DNA of 64,000 nucleotides. Source: Actinostola sp. cb2023 (Eukaryota; Cnidaria; Anthozoa; Actiniaria; Actinostolidae). The position numbers were made by a program, and so were the translations under genes. The DNA is taken from contig JAUJYZ010000435.1 of assembly GCA_033675265.1 (NCBI GenBank), positions 357,612 to 421,611 on the forward strand. The letters are read 5' to 3'. Below, in pieces: positions 10,998 to 22,279 of the stretch. The notes below the pieces were generated by a model that worked only from the letters and a program-made list of their open reading frames with translations, did no database searches and was not told the origin of the DNA. The first letter of the stretch is position 1; each line of letters starts with the position of its first letter.

Positions 10998-13900
10998 ATG
11001 GAAGACAAAGGAGAAAGCTCGAGCTCGCAGAGTACAGAAATTGACTCTGTAACCGTCATAAAAGCCAAAAGAAAACCTTTACGTGCGAGAATCACTAGAA
11101 CCATCAATCGCATAAAGGAATTAGTTATCAAAGGAGACCAAAGTGAACGACGTTTTGACAAAGAATTAGAACAGTTACGACGTGACTACAACGCCGCGTG
11201 TGACCTCCACGGTCAACTGTACGAACACGCCGATGAAAGCCAGACGCCCTCGATGGACAAGTGGGAAAATGATTTAGCAAATGATGTGTTCTCCCTTGAA
11301 GAAGAAGTTGAAAAATATCTAGCCACACTCAAGCCTAACAGAAGGACCAATTCTGTCCATGAAGAAAGTCAAGCAGACCATGTTGCTATAAATCCCCCAA
11401 CAAACAACGAAAGCGGTGCATCTGATCCATCGATTATTAACCAGCCAAATCAAGCGGATCACGCTGCTAATCCCCCGACAAACAGCGAAGGGTATTCACC
11501 TGAGCCATTAATCGTCAACCAGCCAAACCAAAACACTGAACAAACGTCATCAATGCCATTAACTCTGCCAACTCCCCTTTCCCAACTACCCGTCCGTAGT
11601 ACAGTTAAACCAGCCCTCTCAGCAGGACAAGCAAACCCCCGTCCTTTCGATGTGTGGATCGACGATCTCGTCGAGTTTGAAGAGACAGTTGTCAACAAAT
11701 CCACCGAAAGCATCTCCATCGCGGACGCACTCTTTAAGTTGGAAGCCAGCAAAGACATCCCATCTGTAAAGCTCTTAGAATTTGACGGAAGTGCCCTTTC
11801 GTACACAGATTTTATTGAACGCTTCAAGATACATATACACGACAAGCCACACCTTGCAGATGACATGCGCATGATCCAATTAAAGATGCACGTCACCGGA
11901 GAAGCGGAACGAGCCATTGCCGGCCTCGGATCAAAAGGGATTATGTACGCCACCGCCCTGAAGTCCTTAAAAGAACAGTTTGGGCAGCCAAGCCTCCTTG
12001 CCCGAGCGTTAGTCGACAAACTCACGAAAGGGGACAAGATTCCAAGGAACAACAGACAAGCGCTTCGCGAGTTCTCTCTCGATTTAATTAACTGCTTAGC
12101 CACGATGAAGCAGCTTAATTACTTCTCCGATGTTAACGCAAATGACAGCTTGCGAAGGATTATCATGCGCCTGCCAGATCACCTCATAGACAAATGGAAG
12201 GGAGTGGTCACCGATATCAGAGAAAGGGGTCACGTGCCGACCATACAACACATCAGCGACTTCGTAAGAAAGCGAGTTAAGGCAGAGTTCGACCCGGACT
12301 TCGGTGACCTCCAACGAGAGAGAGGAAGTCGAATCGAAAGCGTAGCCAATAGAAGAGGAGTTCATTCCACGCAGAGAAGCCCGCCTACAAGGTCTACATA
12401 TACACTGAAGTGTCATGTCTGTGAAGGGAATCACAAGGTATCTGAGTGTCCTACCTTTATTGACTCAAGCGTAGAAGAGCGATGGCAAACAGCGAAAGCG
12501 TCAAGAATGTGTTTCTCTTGCCTCAACAAAGGTCACCAGACGAAGGACTGTCGTTCAAAGAAGAAGTGTGACAAGAACGGCTGCTTACGATTCCACCATC
12601 CCATTTTGCACGTGGATCCACCCTCGGCTAGCGGTGTTGCCTCAGTGTTAGATCAGAATGGAATATTGCCCGTAGTGAGAGTCCGCTTCAGAGCCGAGAA
12701 TGGAAGAGTCCGTGAAGGAAACGTGCTCATAGACAGTGGCGCCGGAACAACAGTCATCAGAACAGACTTCGCTAAGGCCCTCGGATTACAAGGTAAAAGA
12801 GAAAGGATAGATCTAGCGGTGGTAGGAGGAGAAAGAATAAGGCAACCAGAAAGCAGACGAGTAAATTTCTGGATCTCTTCTTTGCAAGGCAGCGAGGAAT
12901 TCCGCATCCAAGCCCACGAAATTGAGAAAACTATCCTCAGTGTCCCACCTCTTGATCGTTCGTGGTTGAATTCTTTCTCACACTTGGCCAACGTTGAGTT
13001 TCCTCATAAAGCTGGTCCCGTGGATCTGATATTAGGAGTCCAATACAGTCACCTCCATGCAGAAGATGAAACACGCCAGGGATTGCCGTTTGACCCAGTC
13101 GCAAAACAATCCAAGTTAGGATGGTTCGTGATTGGCTCCGATAGCCACAAAGGTAAATCGCCAATCTGCTCTATTAGTATCGCCAGCCCGATAAACCTCG
13201 AAAGGTTTTATGAACTCGAGACTCTTGGAATACAGGCTCCAGAGTGCTCTTGCCAAACGCCAATTTCTCGAGAGGATAAAGAAGCAATGGAGTTGATGGA
13301 AGCTTCATGTAAGCTACTAAATGGACGGTACTCAATAGGCCTTCCATGGAAAAGGAACAAGCATCTGTTGCCAAACAACTACGTTCTAGCAGAGAAGAGA
13401 TTGTTCTCCTTAGAGAAAAGTCTCCTCAAGAATAGTAAGAAAGCTGAAATGTACAACGACGCGATAACAGAATATGAAAGGAATGGCTGGGCTCGTCGTC
13501 TGACCAATCAAGAGCTATCAACCGTCAGAACACCAGTGTACTACCTGCCCCATCACGGAGTGTATCGTCCCGAAAAGAAGAGCACGCCTCTCAGAGTTGT
13601 ATTCGACCCAGCTTCTCCATATCAAGGCGTGTCCCTGAACTCGCTTCTCCACAAGGGTCCTTGTCTGATCGGCAACTTACTCGGAGTACTCCTATGCTTC
13701 CGTGAAGAGCCCATCGCATTCGTCGGAGATATCTCCAAAATGTTCTTGCAAATACTCCTTCCAGACGAAGATACTCACGTTCACCGGTTTCTTTGGAGAG
13801 ATCTCGACCTGACGAGGAAGCCTACTGTCTATGCTCTTCAGAGAGTCACCTTTGGCGATAAGCCTTCGCCAGACATGGCAAGCTTCGTCATGCTGAAGAT

Positions 13901-16499
13901 GGCAGATGACAATGAAGGAGAGAATCCCTCCGCAGCAACAATACTGCGACGAGATAGGTACATGGACGACCTTATACACTCCTGTTCAAACCCGCAATCA
14001 GCGCTCGACAGCATCCAAGAACTAGACAGAGTGTTGGCAACTGGGAGCTTCAAAATAAAGGAGTGGTTATGCTCCTCTGAAGTCGTGCTCAAAAGGCTTC
14101 CGAAAGCAGTAGATGCCGTAGTCAATGTGACACCTAACGAAGCTGCAAACGCAGAGACGAGCATAAACCTGGACGGTGAAAAGGGAACCAAGACCCTAGG
14201 AGTTGGATGGAACCCTGAAACAGATGTTATAAGCTTTGACGTGAAGGCGATTAACATTGAGAAGCTCACTAAGAGAACAGTCCTGTCGAGCATATCTAAA
14301 TTGTACGATCCCCTTGGCCTAGCATCTGCCGTAACAATCAAAGCAAGGATAGCCCTACAGGATGTATGGAGAGCTAAAGAGTACGATTGGGATGACCCCT
14401 TACCCGATGACAAAGGTAACCTATGGATGAAGTTATTGAAGGAGCTCGAACGTCTAAAAGAGATCACGTTCCCAAGGTGCCTTCAGCCCGAATGCGTTTC
14501 TGGAGAATCAGAGCTACACGTGTTTGCAGATGCTAGTGGGGTCGCATATGGAGCGGTCTCGTATCTTCTGTGGCCTACCCCGCATGGTCCAGAGGTGCGG
14601 CTAATCGCAGCCAAGGCAAGGGTAGCCCCGCTCCGGCAAAACACCATCCCTCGCCTGGAGTTGATGGCCGCATTGATTGCTTCCCGGCTAGCCAGTTTGA
14701 TCTATGCAGAGTTCAAGACCAAACCCTCTTCAGTGACGCTATGGTCTGACTCTAAGATTGTTCTGCACTGGATATGTTCTGAGTCCGCTCTCCTCAAGGC
14801 GTTTGTAGGAGTAAGAGTGACAGAAATCCAGACCACATGGGACCCAAGTTGCTGGAGGTTTGTACCGACGGACCTTAACCCCGCCGACGACCTAAGCCGA
14901 GGACTTCCAATTAAGGAGCTGCGTGGCCGATGGATGAACGGTCCACCGTTCCTCAAGAAATCAAAGGAAGAATGGCCAGCTGAGACTAAAGAAGAGATAC
15001 ATGTGCATGATGACCCAGAACGAAAGAAGCCAAAGACCATCGGTGCGGTCAATGCTAAAGTCCCCCTACTTGACTCTTCAGCCTACTCAAGTTGGTCGAG
15101 GCTTGTCAGGATCACCGCTTACGTCACACGTTTTGTCCACAACGTAAAGGCCAGTAAGCAGAACCCCACGGAGATCAAGAGCGGTCCCCTAGAGCCAGAA
15201 GAGATAAAGCCCGCAGAACATTACTGGATCCGCCAAGCCCAAGCAGACCTAGTTGACTGGGAAGATAAGTACAAAGATCTGGCACCTTTCATCAAAGAGG
15301 AAATCATCAGAGTTGGTGGTCGGCTGAAAAGGTCTCAGATGACGTACGACCAGACTCACCCGATCCTACTCCCAGCCAAGCATCACATCTCCTATCTGAT
15401 CATGCAAGAAACGCATAACAAAGTAGCTCATGCAGGTTGCGAAAGAACGCTGAGTGAAAGTCGTCGCCAATACTGGATTGTACGTGGACGAGGCCTTGCC
15501 AAGAAAATTGCCAGGAACTGCGTGACATGCAGAAAACAGCGACAGCCTCCACACTCAACACTGATGGCAGATCTTCCCCAAGAGAGGCTTAAGACCTTCT
15601 CTCCTCCCTTCTCTGTTACAGGAGTCGATCTTTTTGGTCCATTCAGCCTCAAATTTGGAAGAAATAAGTCGTCAAAGGCCTGGGGTGCAATTTTCACTTG
15701 CGCAACCACAAGAGCAGTTCACCTAGAGATAGTAGAAAGTTCGTCAAGCGAATCCTTCGTTCAAGCTCTGAGACGTTTCGCCTCTCACCATGGATGGCCA
15801 AGTACAGTTATTTCCGACAATGGAAAGTCATTCGTGGGAGCAGAAGCAGAGCTGAGGAAACTCGTTGTGGAAGGCAGAAAGCAAATCAACGACTTTGCAG
15901 TGCTACACAAGATTCGTTGGATCTTTACTACACCCCTGAGTCCTCACCAGGGAGGGATCTATGAAAGTTTGATCAAGCAAACGAAGAAAGCTTTACGCGT
16001 CACTGTGGGCAACCAAGTCCTGTCCTGGAACGAAATGTCCACCGTCTTCGCAGAAGTCAAGAGTCTTGTCAACAGCAGGCCACTCGGACACGCTTCGAAT
16101 GACCCCAACGACCCACAGCCACTAACCCCTAATCACTTTATTCTTGGTCGCGCCAGCGCAGACATCCCGCAAGGTCCATTTCAAGAGTCCAAAAACCTGA
16201 GAAAGCGGTTTCAGTTTGTCCAGACCCTTACCCACCACTTCTGGAAGCGGTTCATTCGAGAGTATCTGCCCACCCTGATGAGAAGAGTAAAGTGGCAGAC
16301 CAAGCAGCGCCAAGTGATAGTGGGGGACCTAGTTCTCTTAGTGGATTACAACGCTCCTCGTGGAAAATGGAACATGGCCCGAGTCAAGGAGACGTATCCA
16401 GGTAGAGACGGCGTCGTCAGGAACGTTTTGGTAAAGACCAAAACTGGCGAGTACAAAAGATCCATTCAGAAGTGCTGCGTCATCCTAGAAGTAGAATAA
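10998..16499 (+). CDS. BEL/Pao gag-pol polyprotein (1833 aa)
   Basis: One ORF carries all parts of a BEL/Pao polyprotein. A charged N-terminal region with low-complexity linkers (1-215) precedes a gag-like domain (about 240-430). Two CCHC zinc knuckles follow at 472-485 (CHVC) and 505-518 (CFSC). An aspartic protease has IDSGAG at 578-583. The reverse transcriptase spans about 850-1080, with catalytic YMDD at 988-991 and an upstream Asp in DISKMF (911). RNase H shows FADASG (about 1176) and LWSDSKIVLHW (about 1248). Integrase has an HHCC zinc site (H1473, H1478, C1508, C1511) and a DDE core at D1543, D1607 and E1655, then a C-terminal DUF5641-like tail (about 1740-1833). No stop or frameshift occurs. 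Start: first ATG after the 5' LTR, at 10998. All catalytic residues I can check are present, so the copy looks coding-competent. Confidence 0.96.
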   Translation: MEDKGESSSSQSTEIDSVTVIKAKRKPLRARITRTINRIKELVIKGDQSERRFDKELEQLRRDYNAACDLHGQLYEHADESQTPSMDKWENDLANDVFSLEEEVEKYLATLKPNRRTNSVHEESQADHVAINPPTNNESGASDPSIINQPNQADHAANPPTNSEGYSPEPLIVNQPNQNTEQTSSMPLTLPTPLSQLPVRSTVKPALSAGQANPRPFDVWIDDLVEFEETVVNKSTESISIADALFKLEASKDIPSVKLLEFDGSALSYTDFIERFKIHIHDKPHLADDMRMIQLKMHVTGEAERAIAGLGSKGIMYATALKSLKEQFGQPSLLARALVDKLTKGDKIPRNNRQALREFSLDLINCLATMKQLNYFSDVNANDSLRRIIMRLPDHLIDKWKGVVTDIRERGHVPTIQHISDFVRKRVKAEFDPDFGDLQRERGSRIESVANRRGVHSTQRSPPTRSTYTLKCHVCEGNHKVSECPTFIDSSVEERWQTAKASRMCFSCLNKGHQTKDCRSKKKCDKNGCLRFHHPILHVDPPSASGVASVLDQNGILPVVRVRFRAENGRVREGNVLIDSGAGTTVIRTDFAKALGLQGKRERIDLAVVGGERIRQPESRRVNFWISSLQGSEEFRIQAHEIEKTILSVPPLDRSWLNSFSHLANVEFPHKAGPVDLILGVQYSHLHAEDETRQGLPFDPVAKQSKLGWFVIGSDSHKGKSPICSISIASPINLERFYELETLGIQAPECSCQTPISREDKEAMELMEASCKLLNGRYSIGLPWKRNKHLLPNNYVLAEKRLFSLEKSLLKNSKKAEMYNDAITEYERNGWARRLTNQELSTVRTPVYYLPHHGVYRPEKKSTPLRVVFDPASPYQGVSLNSLLHKGPCLIGNLLGVLLCFREEPIAFVGDISKMFLQILLPDEDTHVHRFLWRDLDLTRKPTVYALQRVTFGDKPSPDMASFVMLKMADDNEGENPSAATILRRDRYMDDLIHSCSNPQSALDSIQELDRVLATGSFKIKEWLCSSEVVLKRLPKAVDAVVNVTPNEAANAETSINLDGEKGTKTLGVGWNPETDVISFDVKAINIEKLTKRTVLSSISKLYDPLGLASAVTIKARIALQDVWRAKEYDWDDPLPDDKGNLWMKLLKELERLKEITFPRCLQPECVSGESELHVFADASGVAYGAVSYLLWPTPHGPEVRLIAAKARVAPLRQNTIPRLELMAALIASRLASLIYAEFKTKPSSVTLWSDSKIVLHWICSESALLKAFVGVRVTEIQTTWDPSCWRFVPTDLNPADDLSRGLPIKELRGRWMNGPPFLKKSKEEWPAETKEEIHVHDDPERKKPKTIGAVNAKVPLLDSSAYSSWSRLVRITAYVTRFVHNVKASKQNPTEIKSGPLEPEEIKPAEHYWIRQAQADLVDWEDKYKDLAPFIKEEIIRVGGRLKRSQMTYDQTHPILLPAKHHISYLIMQETHNKVAHAGCERTLSESRRQYWIVRGRGLAKKIARNCVTCRKQRQPPHSTLMADLPQERLKTFSPPFSVTGVDLFGPFSLKFGRNKSSKAWGAIFTCATTRAVHLEIVESSSSESFVQALRRFASHHGWPSTVISDNGKSFVGAEAELRKLVVEGRKQINDFAVLHKIRWIFTTPLSPHQGGIYESLIKQTKKALRVTVGNQVLSWNEMSTVFAEVKSLVNSRPLGHASNDPNDPQPLTPNHFILGRASADIPQGPFQESKNLRKRFQFVQTLTHHFWKRFIREYLPTLMRRVKWQTKQRQVIVGDLVLLVDYNAPRGKWNMARVKETYPGRDGVVRNVLVKTKTGEYKRSIQKCCVILEVE

Positions 16500-16539
16500 G
16501 TGCAACCCCTACAATCTGAAGTGGTCCCCCCGGAGGACT

Positions 16540-16837
16540 TGTTGTGAACAATAATTTAGTGATTTACATAAATTGAACATTAACTGATTAGTTTACTTGA
16601 GGATTAATATAACATCATGTTTGTCAACATTACGCAGATCATTAACCAATCAGAATCGTTTAAGTCTCGTTAGTTTCATTAGTGTCGCGTCCTTGAACAG
16701 TGTCCTCGCCAAGTCAGTATATTTACGTTTAAGTTAACCACCAGAGATTCACTCTTCAGAATATTTGTACCACCGTGTCAAGACTGTACTTATTAAAGAA
16801 GATTTCTGAGCCGGTTTATGTAGATTTGTGCTTACCA
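16540..16837 (+). repeat. BEL 3' LTR
   Basis: Same length and, as read by eye, same sequence as the 5' LTR, offset by 5913 bp. ATTAAA signal at about 16792. Followed by the ATGGT duplication. Confidence 0.93.
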
Positions 16838-16842
16838 ATGGT

Positions 16843-17991
16843 TATTTATAAATGTACAGTCTATCTAAAATGAGAGAAACATGCTCCATAATAGAGTACC
16901 GAAGTGATGACGTCATAAAAATAACATGTTCGCTTTATCAATTTTAGATCCTCAGGATCGAAAGTTGATAAAGCGGGGAAATTTTTTTTCGTGGCGTCAC
17001 AATTCAGTACTCTATTAGTTATTGGTTAAAGCACATGTACTATGTTCTATTTCACATTCCAAAAGTTGAACGTCAGATTGCCACACTGAGCAATGTCAAG
17101 GCTCGTTATTCAAGCAATCTTTGTTGTTGACAATGAAAAGCCAAACATTGATTTGCATAAATGGTGCAAAAGGTGAATCAGTAAAAACCGCACTATACAT
17201 GCTAGGCAGCAAAATTCATTTCAGTTCAAACTTTACAGATGTGCTTCATTTAATTAGATCAACTAAGATTACCCAATATTATTCACTGTCTCTCGTGCAC
17301 TGACATGTACATGTAAAGTTTGATGTATGACTTTGGGCCTAAACTATTATTCTGTTCAAATGCCCTGATTTGGTGCTTCGAAACCGGTGCTTCATGTAAC
17401 TATTTCACATTGGACAGCATTATTGAAAATAGGTGTATGTAAAAGGACAACGTTTCTGAAAACAGGTGTATTTTATTAAAATAATGGTAATAGGCTATTC
17501 AAGACACTAGTAGAGACCCAGGCTATATATCTGAAAAATGAGGACGTAAACTTATTCCAAAATACACTCCATCTACCACCAGCACATCCCCATATACATA
17601 TAGTCCATATATGGACTTGGGAGTACTCCCTTAATTCCCCAGTGTTAACAATAATTTAATTTTCATAGTTGGGCAGTTATACTATATGTATATGTCACAT
17701 GAAAGCTATTGGACATCTTCAGGTTGTCATGTGTGATTTATTGATGATATCTTACCTTGATTCCTTTAAATAAGTCTACTCCATAATCAAAGAGATTGAA
17801 TGAATAGCAATGAAAAACAAGGTAATCCAAAAGGTATTATATATATTGTTTTTCCTTTATATCCCTGATATTATAATAGTTAACACTGTTAAAGTTGTGA
17901 AGTTTAGAATGTTGCTTCAGTGCATATAATTATTTGGTTAATAATTTTCCCCCTCTATAAACATTATCATAATTATATCAAAGTAATATAA
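16843..17991. other. Internal sequence of the 12.9-kb element, right of BEL
   Basis: AT-rich. A foldback MITE-like palindrome lies at about 16892-17018 (TAATAGAGTAC facing GTACTCTATTA around a second palindrome, gctttatcaa/ttgataaagc). Otherwise no gene. A 60-codon ORF at 17121 is unsupported. Confidence 0.5.
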
Positions 17992-17994
17992 TTA

Positions 17995-18215
17995 GGGTGC
18001 GTTCGATTGGCTCTATTCCAGAATAGGAATGCACGGAATAAACACTTGGATGCTTTTATTTCAGCACATTTAAAATTCCAAACTGTTCCTTGTAACTTTA
18101 TTATGATACAACAAGGAATCGTTTTATTTTACAGTGGACAGTAGCTGCGTGACAGCGATTTAGGGATGTTATTCTGTGTATTCCTATTCTGGAATAAGGT
18201 CAATCGAACGCACCC
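17995..18215. mobile_element. PIF/Harbinger-like MITE (221 bp)
   Basis: TIRs GGGTGCGTTCGATTG and CAATCGAACGCACCC, flanked by TTA on both sides (17992-17994, 18216-18218). A 3-bp TWA target is typical of PIF/Harbinger elements. The interior also pairs (attccagaataggaat/attcctattctggaat). Confidence 0.75.
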
Positions 18216-18359
18216 TTAGTAGGATATATTTCTAAGATCTTGAAATAATATCAGTGCTTAACCATATTGGTCTGCCTAAGTCAATCTGGCCTTAGTACCA
18301 ATAGTAGTAATATTTGGTAATTATGTTACAAGTTTTAGTAATGATATATTGTGGTTGTA

Positions 18360-18500
18360 GAGTGCAATTTAGAAAAGCTTGAAAACTAAATAACTAATTA
18401 GTACTAAATAGCACTAATTAAACAATAGAAAACAATAGAAATAGCACTATTTAGTACTATTTAAAGTTAGTACTATTTCACGCTTTTCTAAATTGCACTC
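18360..18500. mobile_element. Short TA-target palindromic MITE (141 bp)
   Basis: GAGTGCAATTTAGAAAAGC faces GCTTTTCTAAATTGCACTC, with TA on both sides. The interior shares aacaatagaaaacaatagaa and actatttagtactatt with the right end of the 2.6-kb element at 19402-21989, so the two are related. Confidence 0.75.
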
Positions 18501-18754
18501 TAATATAATAAATAATTGTAACAGCTAGTTCTATTACAGAATAAATGTATAAAAAAGAATAACAAGGATATTCTTTTGATCTTACTGAGCTATATAAATG
18601 AGTTGTTCATACAATGTCTGTGCGTCTCTCAAATTTTGTGGATGTGTTAATTGTAGCTCATTCAAGGTATATAAAAAATATTGTTGGTAATTGGTGCTAA
18701 TCTCATCCTGCAATGGGAGGTTGCTCTCATCTTCAATTTCTTGTATATTTGACT

Positions 18755-19399
18755 GCACTTGCGTTTGTGTTTTGGCTTTTGTGTTTGTGTTTTGGATTTG
18801 TGTTTGTGTTTTGGATTTGTGTTTGTGTTTTGGCTTTTGTGTTTGTGTTTTGGCTTTTGCGTTTGTGTTTTGGCTTTTGTGTTTGTGTTTTGGCTTTTGC
18901 GTTAGTGTTTTGGCTTTTGTGTTTGTGTTTTGGATTTGCGTTTGTGTTTTGGCTTTTGCGTTAGTGTTTTGGCTTTTGTGTTTGTGTTTTGGCTTTTGCG
19001 TTAGTGTTTTGGCTTTTGTGTTTGTGTTTTGGCTTTTTGTGTTTGTGTTTTGGCTTTTGTGTTTGTGTTTTGGCTTTTGCGTTTGTGTTTTGGCTTTTGT
19101 GTTTGTGTTTTGGCTTTTGTGTTAGTGTTTTGGCTTTTGTGTTTGTGTTTTGGCTTTTGCGTTTGTGTTTTGGCTTTTGTGTTTGTGTTTTGGCTTTTGC
19201 GTTAGTGTTTTGGCTTTTGTGTTTGTGTTTTGGATTTGCGTTTGTGTTTTGGCTTTTGCGTTAGTGTTTTGGCTTTTGTGTTTGTGTTTTGGCTTTTGCG
19301 TTAGTGTTTTGGCTTTTGCGTTTGTGTTTTGGCTTTTGTGTTTGTGTTTTGGCTTTTGTGTTTGTGTTTTGGCTTTGTGTTTGTGTTTTGGATTTGTGT
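18755..19399. repeat. 20-bp minisatellite, right terminal array, inner part
   Basis: The same unit as 9385-10268 in reverse orientation (gtgttttggcttttgcgttt). It was originally continuous with 21992-22279. Confidence 0.95.
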
Positions 19400-19499
19400 T
19401 AGAGTGCAAACCATATGTCCGTGAAACAGTACTAACTATATTAGTACTAACCCTTACCAAAATTTGATATACAAAATGTATACATTTTAGGCCAAAAAG

Positions 19500-19985
19500 T
19501 ATACAACAGATATACAATCACTGCTGTTTGTATATTTGATGTATACATCTAATATACAATCAGCGAAATGAGAGAATGTGAAGAGATTCTGATGTATACT
19601 TTATGTATACAGAAGAAATAGAGAAACATACATCAACTATACATCATATACAATAGATATACAACGAGGTTGTTTGTATATTTGATGTATACATCTAATA
19701 TACAATCAGGAAATGAGAGATTGTGAAGAGATTCTGATGTATACTTTATGTACACAGAAGAAATAGAGAAACATACATCAACTATACATCATATACAATA
19801 GATATACAACGAGGTTGTTTGTATATTTGATGTATACATCAAATATGCAATCATAGAAATTAAAGATTGTGAAGAGATTCACTAGATTCTGATGTACACT
19901 TTATGTACACAGAAGAAAATGGGAAGCTATACATCAACTATACATCATGTACATCACAAATAATTCCAGTGTATATTTATTATTA
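19500..19985. repeat. About 145-bp tandem repeat (3+ copies)
   Basis: gtttgtatatttgatgtata recurs at about 19527, 19671 and 19817. Units are dense in gtatac/tatacatc motifs. Subterminal left region of the 2.6-kb element. Confidence 0.8.
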
Positions 19986-21470
19986 TTGGAATACCGAATA
20001 ATTCAAAGACTGAAAAGAAAACTTTTGAGAACTGATCGATTGGTTTTACAATACAAGCCCGCTACATGTCTTCAAAATACGGTATAAAATGGCCGGCAGT
20101 CAAAAAATATTTCAGATTTTCAAGGAATCATCTTAGCTGATTGAATTCAAATCTTCCTTTAAAGTTGTTATTTATTTTTCAATTTGAAAAGTTTGCCTTT
20201 GATGCTACGAAATACTCCTGACGAGACACTTAGAAAATTTTCACAGCAACTTTGTATGGCCGAGGGAGTCTAGTACCTAGCTCCATATTTGGAACATATC
20301 CCCTGCAGAGCTTCACTCTGATTGGCTACTGACACAGTTTTGAATCTTGTGACCTCCGCCATTTTGTGATTCTTCGCTTAGGTAACGAACATAAAACGTG
20401 TAGTGGAAACTATTAGTCGAATAATCACTCTTTTCTTCCACTAAATCCCTGGAGAACGACAAGGAACAATTGACATGTGTTGCAGAGAGTTATTTCTTCA
20501 CAAACATGCGGTGAAATACAAGAAATTATGCTGAATTCACAAGGTAAGATTCGATGTCATGAAACCATTCAAATGTAAAGCCAAACGGCCTGATGTACAG
20601 TAGTTCAGATCAAAATATTCTTAGATAGTGTCATGAACAATACTTTGTTGAAATACTTTGCTTAAAACCCCGTTAAAACAGAACATTTTAAGACTGTTTC
20701 TCTCTGTTATATGAATGCCGATTAGTAGTATTTCGCAAATGAACCAGAACTTAAATGATCGATAGATTGAAGTTCAACAGCAATGTTTGTTAGCGAAATA
20801 AATACTCACTGAAAGAGATTTGTCAGGTTTACCTGAATCTACATTTTACTTATATAGCTTAATGCACAGCAAGAAGCTATACGTACGTTGTATAGAAGTA
20901 TTCTTACATTGTATTTCAGTTCTCTGCCGCTTTCAGTTATTACTGAATGTACTGTATGCACTGATCCGCGTTTGCTTTCCTGTTATCCTTCCATACTAAC
21001 AATATTCTCTGGTAGATTAATTATGATGATATGCTTTAATACTTTTATGTTTTTCTTCAATAGAATGAAGCATAACAAATCCAATAAAGTCATTATGGTG
21101 GTGGACAATTATAGTCAAGAGGTCAACAAAAAGCTAAGAGAACTGCAGACATCAGTACAGAATAATTCAAAGTGATGTGATAGTATTGAATCCAAGTGAA
21201 AGCAATGTAATTTTACTCTATTTTTTTATGTCAATGAAAATATATAGTTTTATACATGTAGAGAAATTAATTCACATTAAATTTCTGCTTTAAATCAGGG
21301 TTTCTAGCTTTTTTATATATATTCTTACAAATTCCTAATTATTCCTAGGAATTCCTAGGCTGATCTATGTAGGCTTGGAATTCTGGAATACAGGGGAATT
21401 CCAAGGTTTACTTTGCAAGGGAACTACTACATGCAATCAGTGTATTGGTATTTCATAATTTTGTTAGATT
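19986..21470. other. Interior of the 2.6-kb element
   Basis: Unique AT-rich sequence. Nothing codes convincingly. The 20888-21175 ORF is short, with a hydrophobic first half and a lysine-rich second half. Confidence 0.4.
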
Positions 21471-21870
21471 ATATTTATGTATACATTTTGTGCACATACA
21501 TTTGATGTATATATTTTGTATTCCTTTGTGGTATACAAAATGTATACACATGAGTCCCAAATTGTGCATACTAAAAGTATACATTTCAATATATATATTG
21601 TATACAAAATGTATACAAATGTACACACTGTTTTGTATACAAAATGTATACACATGAGTCCCAAATTGTGCATACTAAAAGTATACATTTCAATATATCT
21701 ATTGTATACAAAATGTATACAAATGTTCACTGTGTTGTATACAAAATGTATACACATGAGTCCCAAATTGTGCATACCAAAAGTATACATTTCAATAATC
21801 TTTTGTATACAAAATGTATACAAATGTACACACTGAATTGTATACATTTTGTAGGGAAAAAATATACATT
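21470..21870. repeat. About 104-bp tandem repeat (3+ copies)
   Basis: tatacacatgagtcccaaat recurs at about 21543, 21647 and 21749, each copy with the palindrome gtatacaaaatgtatac. Subterminal right region of the 2.6-kb element. Overlapping ORFs on both strands are translations of the repeat. Confidence 0.85.
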
Positions 21871-21991
21871 TTGTATATCAAATTTTGGTAAGGGAAATAG
21901 CACTGATGAAACAATAGAAAACAATAGAGATAACACTATTTAGTACTATTTAGTAATAGCACTATTTCACGGACATATGGTTTGCACTCTA

Positions 21992-22279
21992 GTGTTTTGG
22001 CTTTTGCGTTTGTGTTTTGGCTTTTGCGTTAGTGTTTTGGCATTTGTGTTTGTGTTTTGGCTTTTGCGTTTGTGTTTTGGCTTTTGCGTTTGTGTTTTGG
22101 CTTTTGTGTTTGTGTTTTGGCTTTTGCGTTTGTGTTTTGGCTTTTGTGTTTGTGTTTTGGATTTGTGTTAGTGTTTTGGCTTTTGCGTTTGTGTTTTGGC
22201 TTTTGCGTTTATGTTTTGGCTTTTGTGTTTGTGTTTTGGCTTTTGCGTTTGTGTTTTGGATTTGCGTTTGTGTTTTGCA
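21992..22279. repeat. 20-bp minisatellite, right terminal array, outer part
   Basis: Continuation of 18755-19399 beyond the nested 2.6-kb element, ending at the terminal GCACTTATGGGCCACCGTA. Confidence 0.95.

Larger units (their letters stand above)
10627..16837 (+). mobile_element. Full-length BEL/Pao LTR retrotransposon
   Basis: A complete copy: 298-bp LTRs at 10627-10924 and 16540-16837, a single uninterrupted polyprotein ORF between them, and a 5-bp target duplication ATGGT (10622-10626 and 16838-16842). The LTRs read the same throughout by eye, so insertion is recent and the copy may be active. A purine-rich stretch with a C/G block (ccccccggaggact) just before the 3' LTR is the likely polypurine tract. 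I could not identify the tRNA primer site after the 5' LTR. It sits inside the 12.9-kb element and is therefore younger than it. Confidence 0.95.
19402..21989. mobile_element. 2.6-kb TA-target DNA element inside the minisatellite
   Basis: The ends GAGTGCAAACCATATGTCCG and their reverse complement extend imperfectly for about 100 bp (shared ccttaccaaaatttgatata). TA flanks both sides (19400-19401, 21990-21991), and joining the flanks restores the minisatellite phase. Subterminal tandem arrays rich in gtatac lie at each end. No transposase recognised. A 95-codon ORF at 20888-21175 has no known domain. Tc1/mariner-type by target only. Confidence 0.75.

Noticed and set aside
11459..14467. Minus-strand ORFs of 209 and 214 codons
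   Set aside because: Antisense to the continuous BEL polyprotein, with no domain.
18691..19517. Frames of up to 144 codons
   Set aside because: Same minisatellite translation as above, plus its Lys/Thr/Asn-rich reverse complement.
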